Shown here piece by piece: positions 59,701 through 64,000 of a stretch of DNA of 64,000 bases. The stretch's first letter is position 1. Each line of letters begins with the position of its first letter. A program made the translations under genes and the position numbers. The notes beneath the pieces were generated by a model. That model did no database searches. It worked only from the letters and a program-made list of their open reading frames with translations, and was not told the origin of the DNA. The stretch comes from Amborella trichopoda (taxonomy: Eukaryota > Streptophyta > Magnoliopsida > Amborellales > Amborellaceae): positions 5,425,750-5,489,749 of the forward strand of contig NW_006499705.1 in the NCBI RefSeq assembly GCF_000471905.2, in the 5' to 3' direction.

Positions 59701-60219
59701 AAAAGCTCTATCAAACCTCAATGGAAGGTCCTGATGTGGGAGGAAATACAAGCCCTTGAAGAAAAAACAATACTTGGGAACTCACCAAACTTCTAAAATG
59801 AAAGAAGGTAGTATGATACAAGTAAGTGTTTATGGTGAAATACAAGGCAGATGTTATGATAAAATAAAGCGATATTGATAGCAAAAGGTTTTGCAGTGGG
59901 ATTGGTTGTGCCTCCAAGTTTTCAGCTTCAGAGGGTGATAGGAAAGGTCTAAAAATTAAAAAAAGAGACATATGAACTCAAACAATTGTTGAGGGCGCGG
60001 TTTGAAAAATTCAGTGAAGTCCTGCTGAAGATTCAGTTCAGAAAGAGTTAAGCTGATTATATATTGTTTGGGAGAAAAAACTGTGCTGGGATTGCAACAG
60101 TCATAGAGTCCATTTGATTTCCCTTTCCAAATTGCAATTTGGGTCTATTTAAAAAATTTACACCTTAATTTAGCCCTTTTCCATTTGATTTCCTCAATCC
60201 TTTAATTTTCTTGGATAGC

Positions 60220-60640
60220 AAAACGCGGGGACGTGTTTCATTTCTTCCCCCCTTACCTCCTTTCCTTCCCTCCCGCCTCCTCATCTCTCACCCTCCTCAT
60301 CTCTTGTGCTTCTTCCTCCCGTGACCCTCTAACTATATTTCCTTCCCCTTCTCTTTCATACTCCCATACCCCCCCTCTCACGCCTCTCTGTCATCCTTGT
60401 TTCTCACTTGAACAGAACCACCATCTCAATACAGGACAAAGAGGAGACAAAAGAAGAAGCTAATAAGGTTGGCTCTTTGTTCTCTTTCAATTACCTTTCT
60501 GTCTATCTCCCTCCTTCCATCATAACATCCATAGACAGTGATATGGGCCCTATTTAAAGGAACCCACAGCCTGAGACAACCTACCTATCATACTCTCTCT
60601 CCCTGAAATTGAGAGAGAGAGAGAGAGAGAAGATATTGTA
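60220..60640. repeat. Pyrimidine-rich stretch and GA microsatellite inside copia element 2
   Basis: CT-rich block at 60240-60400 and (GA)n at 60610-60630, between polymerase pieces. Probably another insertion. The open frame reading SSSLTLL... is a composition artefact. Confidence 0.4.
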
Positions 60641-60983
60641 GCATTGTAATTTGGAAAGAATAACATTTTTCAGTTGCTATTCAGACAAACCAATCAAACA
60701 CCCCCATAAAACAAATGTTATTTCCTCAATGGCAATTGAAAAAAGTCAATTAAAACAATTTCTGTATACTGTTGTCATACAGATCCATAGTGATGTTGAT
60801 GATATTGCATTGACAGGTGACAGATTAGAAGACATTAGAAGACATGGACTATCTCAGGTGCCACCTAAGTGTTTGACATAAAAGAATTGGGTCCACTCAG
60901 ATATTTTTTAGGTAGTGAAGTAGAAAAGTCAAACAAGGAAATAAATATTTCTCATAAGAAATACGTGTTGGACCTATTACAAT

Positions 60984-61593
60984 CAGTGTTACCAGGACAC
61001 TTAAACATTGTGTAGCGTCATGTGTAAACACGTGTCAACATGTCATCGACACTTGACCATATGTGTCTAATGGCACCATCAATTTGTTAGTACGTATCGA
61101 CAAGTTATATATAAATGTCCGACATTTTTTAACACAAACTTAATGGTTTTATAGTAGAACTAATGTTAAAACTGGTGAGGGTGCATGTATGTATCCTATC
61201 AACGAAAACCTTTTTTTTTTTAAGCCTTTTATATAATATAAATACAAAAACTGTCACTAACCACTAACCAATGCATGACTTCAACTTGAGACATCGTTTA
61301 CATTACATGAAACCACCACACTTCTAAAAGCCACTTTGATTTAGTATAAGACAAAACTTATTTAAAATAGAAAAATAAAAAACAAGATGGTTGGTGGGTT
61401 TTGATGACCCAACCTCTTATGCCGGGCTACTCAAACAAAGCGCCAACTCTACCACCATGGTGCTACATGTTAGGTGTAAAATTAGAGGAAGTCATATTTT
61501 ATATATACTTAAATATAGGTTATACAGAGTTGTCGAGAAGTACTAGTATTTTAGCCTCACATATTAGACACTCTGACAGATACTAAATAACAA
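60984..61593. mobile_element. Unclassified 610-bp insert between copia polymerase codons
   Basis: Interrupts the frame between VLDLLQ and TGMLGA. Its ends are TGTTACCAGGACAC and TACTAAATAACA (only TGTTA inverted). The left part is rich in GTGTCGACAC-like words. On the minus strand at 61388-61470, 'ccatggtggtagagttggc' and 'gaggttgggtcatcaaaacc' suggest a tRNA-derived head. Confidence 0.5.
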
Positions 61594-62377
61594 CAAACTG
61601 GAATGTTGGGAGCTAGACCAATGAATACTCCTATGGAAGCTAAACATAGACTCCATGCACAGATGGGAGAGGTACTAAAGGATCCAAGACAATATTAGAG
61701 GTTAGCAGGCAAGTTATATATCTTAGAATTACACGACTGGATATATCTAATGCGGTTAGTGTAGTTAGTCAATTCATGCATGCCCTATGTAAACCACACT
61801 CATATGTTGTCTATCATATCCTAAAGTCTCACAAGTCATGTCGAAGGAGAGGATTGTTATTTAATGATCATGGTCATATGGGTGTTCAGTGTTGCAATCA
61901 ACATTCATGCAGATTGGATTGGTTCTTTGACTCATAGAAGGTTAACAACAAGTTCTTATACCTTTGTTTGCACCAATCTCATTTCACAGAAGACTAGGAA
62001 ATGCATTGTAGGGGCCAAATAAAGTACTGAAGCAAAATAGAAGGCCACAGCTCATGGAACTTTGTAAAATTATGTGGATAGAGTAGAATTATATTCGCTG
62101 ATCTGGGAGTTGAAATTCAGTTATCAGTGACCCTTCATTGTGATAATGAAGCAGCCATCTCAAATTTCTAAGATTCATGTATGTCATGACAGAACAAAGC
62201 ATATCGAAGTGGACAATCATTTCATAACGGGAAAACAAACAGCTGGAATTATTTGTACTCCACATGTGAAATCATGAGACCAACTAGCAGGTATCTTCAT
62301 AAAAGTAGTTTCACGTGATAGACTACAAGTTATCAAGCTGGACATAATTGATATCCATGCTCCAGCTTAAGGAGGAG

Positions 62378-62650
62378 TGTTGAAAGTGCAATGACAAGTT
62401 AGGTGCATAAATGGAATACATCACTTAATAAGAATATAATGTGGGTTCTCATTTAAAAAAGGTATTACTGTAATTTTTCCATGTCAATAATATATAAAAT
62501 GTAACTCCTCTAACTCAATAGGCTAGGCCAAACATTTAGCCTCATTTTTCTTATGCCACCTCTCTCTCCTCTTCTCGTGTTCTCTTTTCTTTTTATGTAT
62601 TGATCTTATACCAACAGTTTCAGACATAGATCTAAATCGTTTTTCCAATT
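62378..62650 (+). repeat. 3' LTR of copia element 2
   Basis: Begins TGTTGAAAGTGCAATGAC after the purine tract aaggaggag and ends TTTTTCCAATT before CCAGC. Its first 45 bp match 55904-55950 almost exactly, and its end resembles 55970-55989. The middle of the 5' LTR is deleted. Confidence 0.8.
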
Positions 62651-62655
62651 CCAGC

Positions 62656-63138
62656 TGGGAGTGATGTACCGAAGATATACAAAACAGTAATTTAACATAC
62701 CAATATTTTTAAACTATTATTTGTAAATTTGTATCATTATACATAATACTTATCACAATATCCAGAAAGTGTGTTGAGCAATGACAAGGAATGGAAATTA
62801 GCACATTTTCCCTACATAAAACAAACAACGTCCAACAGAATTTACATATGTTCCATTTCATATTAAAGAAATATCAAAGTCAAAATATCACTCAAACTTT
62901 ACAAGCCATTACGTAAACCATATGAATTTAAGTTCAAATATGTTGGCTCGAAATAACATAGAACATTAAATTTATGCCAAGGCATGATAAATGCTTTGTA
63001 AACTAAGAAGAAAGAATCCAAACCATTTATTTAAACAATGTTAAAATCCTTTATCATCCAAGTTTTTGACCTAAGTGTCCTAATTCTTTTTGTATGGGCA
63101 GTTTTGTCCATAACTTTCTCTCTCTAGGTTCTCTAACT
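62656..63138. other. Flank of copia element 2 and start of another LTR element
   Basis: Left part: AT-rich sequence that, before the copia insertion, would have continued from 55903 (ICME upstream region). Right part: LTR-like sequence ending 'ggttctctaact' directly before a primer site at 63139. Confidence 0.45.
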
Positions 63139-63149
63139 TGGTATCAAAG
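63139..63149 (+). other. LTR element primer-binding site
   Basis: TGGTATCAAAG, initiator Met tRNA type, preceded by LTR-like sequence. It is followed by a pyrimidine-rich tandem repeat (units of tttcatcttcccctttcc, 63165-63265). Confidence 0.6.
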
Positions 63150-63589
63150 AAAATACGAACTGATCTTCTCATCTTCCCCCTTCCTTTCATCTTCCCATTT
63201 CCTTTCAATTTTCCCTTTCCTTACATCTTCCCCTTTCTTCCATTTTCCTTTCATCTTCCCCTTTCCTTTCAAAAAGAAAAAGGGGAAACCCTAACCCTGT
63301 TGACACTGATCTCGTCAAGGGGTAACTAGTTTTCCTTTTGTTTTTTGTGTGCAAGGAAAGTATGGTGGCATGCGGGTGCAATGGATACCCATGGTACTAA
63401 AGTATTCTCTCTTGGATGTGGAAAACCAAGAGGAATAGTTGCTGAAATGTCTCGCAGGGTGTGGCTAAAGCTATAGGAGACATGTTGCGTTTCATATGCC
63501 AAGTGGATCTGCAATTAGTGTGGTGATGTTGTTATGTGCATGATTCCTTTTCCATATCAAGATCTACAAAGCGATCGTTGTTGGGTTTT

Positions 63590-64000
63590 TGTCGCCATTA
63601 AAGGCCTTATAAAAGCTTGTATTCAATTATTTGATATAGTGAAATATAAACTCAGTGGGAGTATCGTCTTGCTAGACCGAGATTAAGCAAATGCTATTTG
63701 CCGATACTCAGACTTGGTATGACATGCTAGGCCAGACGAGTTGGAAAACCCCTAATGCCTGGGCATGAAACAAAACCGATGAGGGTTTTATGGGTCATCC
63801 CTTGATGAGGCCGGAGTTGCCCAGGAGAGTGAGTCAAGAGACTGTGTGACCCCTGTGCATGATGGTTGGCCACTAGAAACGAGGGCCAAAGCCTCATTAC
63901 TGAACCATCACACGACATGTACATATGATAGTTATATCGAGAAAGTTAACCACCATTGAGGGTGAAACATGTACATATGCGAGAGATTACCCCTATGCAC
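63590..64000 (+). repeat. Dispersed repeat, partner of 32600-33095 (inverted), cut by the window end
   Basis: Contains 'ttaaaggccttataaaagc', 'cagtgggagtat', 'gctaggccaga', 'cccttgatgaggccggag', 'ccaaagcctcat' and 'gagggtgaaacatgtacat', all matched in order by the minus strand at 32.6-33.1 kb. Non-coding. It lies downstream of a primer site, so it is probably the internal region of a non-autonomous LTR element. Confidence 0.65.

Larger units (their letters stand above)
55904..62650 (+). mobile_element. Ty1/copia element 2, nested and degraded, just upstream of ICME
   Basis: Flanked by CCAGC (55899-55903 and 62651-62655). The 5' LTR is cut down to about 85 bp, followed by primer site TGGTATTAAAGC at 55990. 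The gag region is replaced by a LINE ORF1 piece. Then come protease/pre-integrase (LLSVNNITKTSNCFVTFLPS), integrase ([39 protein letters not shown] then stop), a reverse-transcriptase piece with DVDDIALTGD at 60790, and RNase H remnants to 62300. Two further inserts interrupt it (58370-58945 and 60984-61593). Many stops; inactive. Confidence 0.85.

Noticed and set aside
60233-60463. Frame with Ser/Leu/Pro-rich sequence as a secreted peptide
   Set aside because: CT-rich DNA inside a dead copia element; no conserved features.

Overview
This is nuclear DNA from a flowering plant. Both host genes are split by GT-AG introns, the DNA is AT-rich, and most of the rest is plant LTR retrotransposons, LINEs, SINE-like pieces and small inverted-repeat transposons (MITEs). 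Very long TE-filled introns suggest a medium to large genome. I cannot name the species from the sequence.

Two host genes are well supported. (1) A plus-strand homologue of plant tubulin-tyrosine ligase-like protein 12 (TTLL12): 14 visible exons between 3247 and 14580, in frame throughout and giving 779 residues. An 802-bp assembly gap (3744-4545) lies in the first visible intron and probably hides one more exon. (2) A minus-strand isoprenylcysteine alpha-carbonyl methylesterase (ICME): ten exons from 55307 down to a stop at 25651, about 335 residues of membrane-anchored alpha/beta hydrolase. Its N-terminus is unresolved. The two genes are convergent, with about 11 kb of repeat-rich DNA between their 3' ends. 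They need not cooperate: one belongs to the tubulin-ligase fold family, the other reverses carboxyl methylation of prenylated proteins at the ER.

Layout. 1-3000: an old repeat carrying MITEs. 3247-14580: TTLL12, with a foldback MITE, a SINE, a LINE tail and tandem repeats in its introns. 14581-25650: intergenic MITEs, tandem arrays, GA and GC-rich repeats. 25651-55307: ICME. Its 7.3-kb intron (27137-34394) holds a degraded gypsy gag, a copia scrap, a long hairpin and MITEs. Its 19.2-kb intron (34731-53959) holds a degraded Ty3/gypsy element, an internally deleted Ty1/copia element with an exact AACAC target duplication, LINE fragments and another copia remnant. 55904-62650: a second, nested copia element just upstream of the ICME exons, invaded by a LINE ORF1 fragment and two unidentified inserts. 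62656-64000: part of another LTR element and a dispersed repeat that recurs inverted at about 32.6-33.1 kb.

The clearest history is at the left edge. A segment covering 1-1620 has a paralogue at 22120-22650 that lacks three MITE insertions present in the first copy, so the window contains its own empty sites. No complete new multi-gene system is visible. The points most worth attention are the hidden TTLL12 exon, the TE-laden ICME gene with a GC-AG intron, and the inverted-repeat families.
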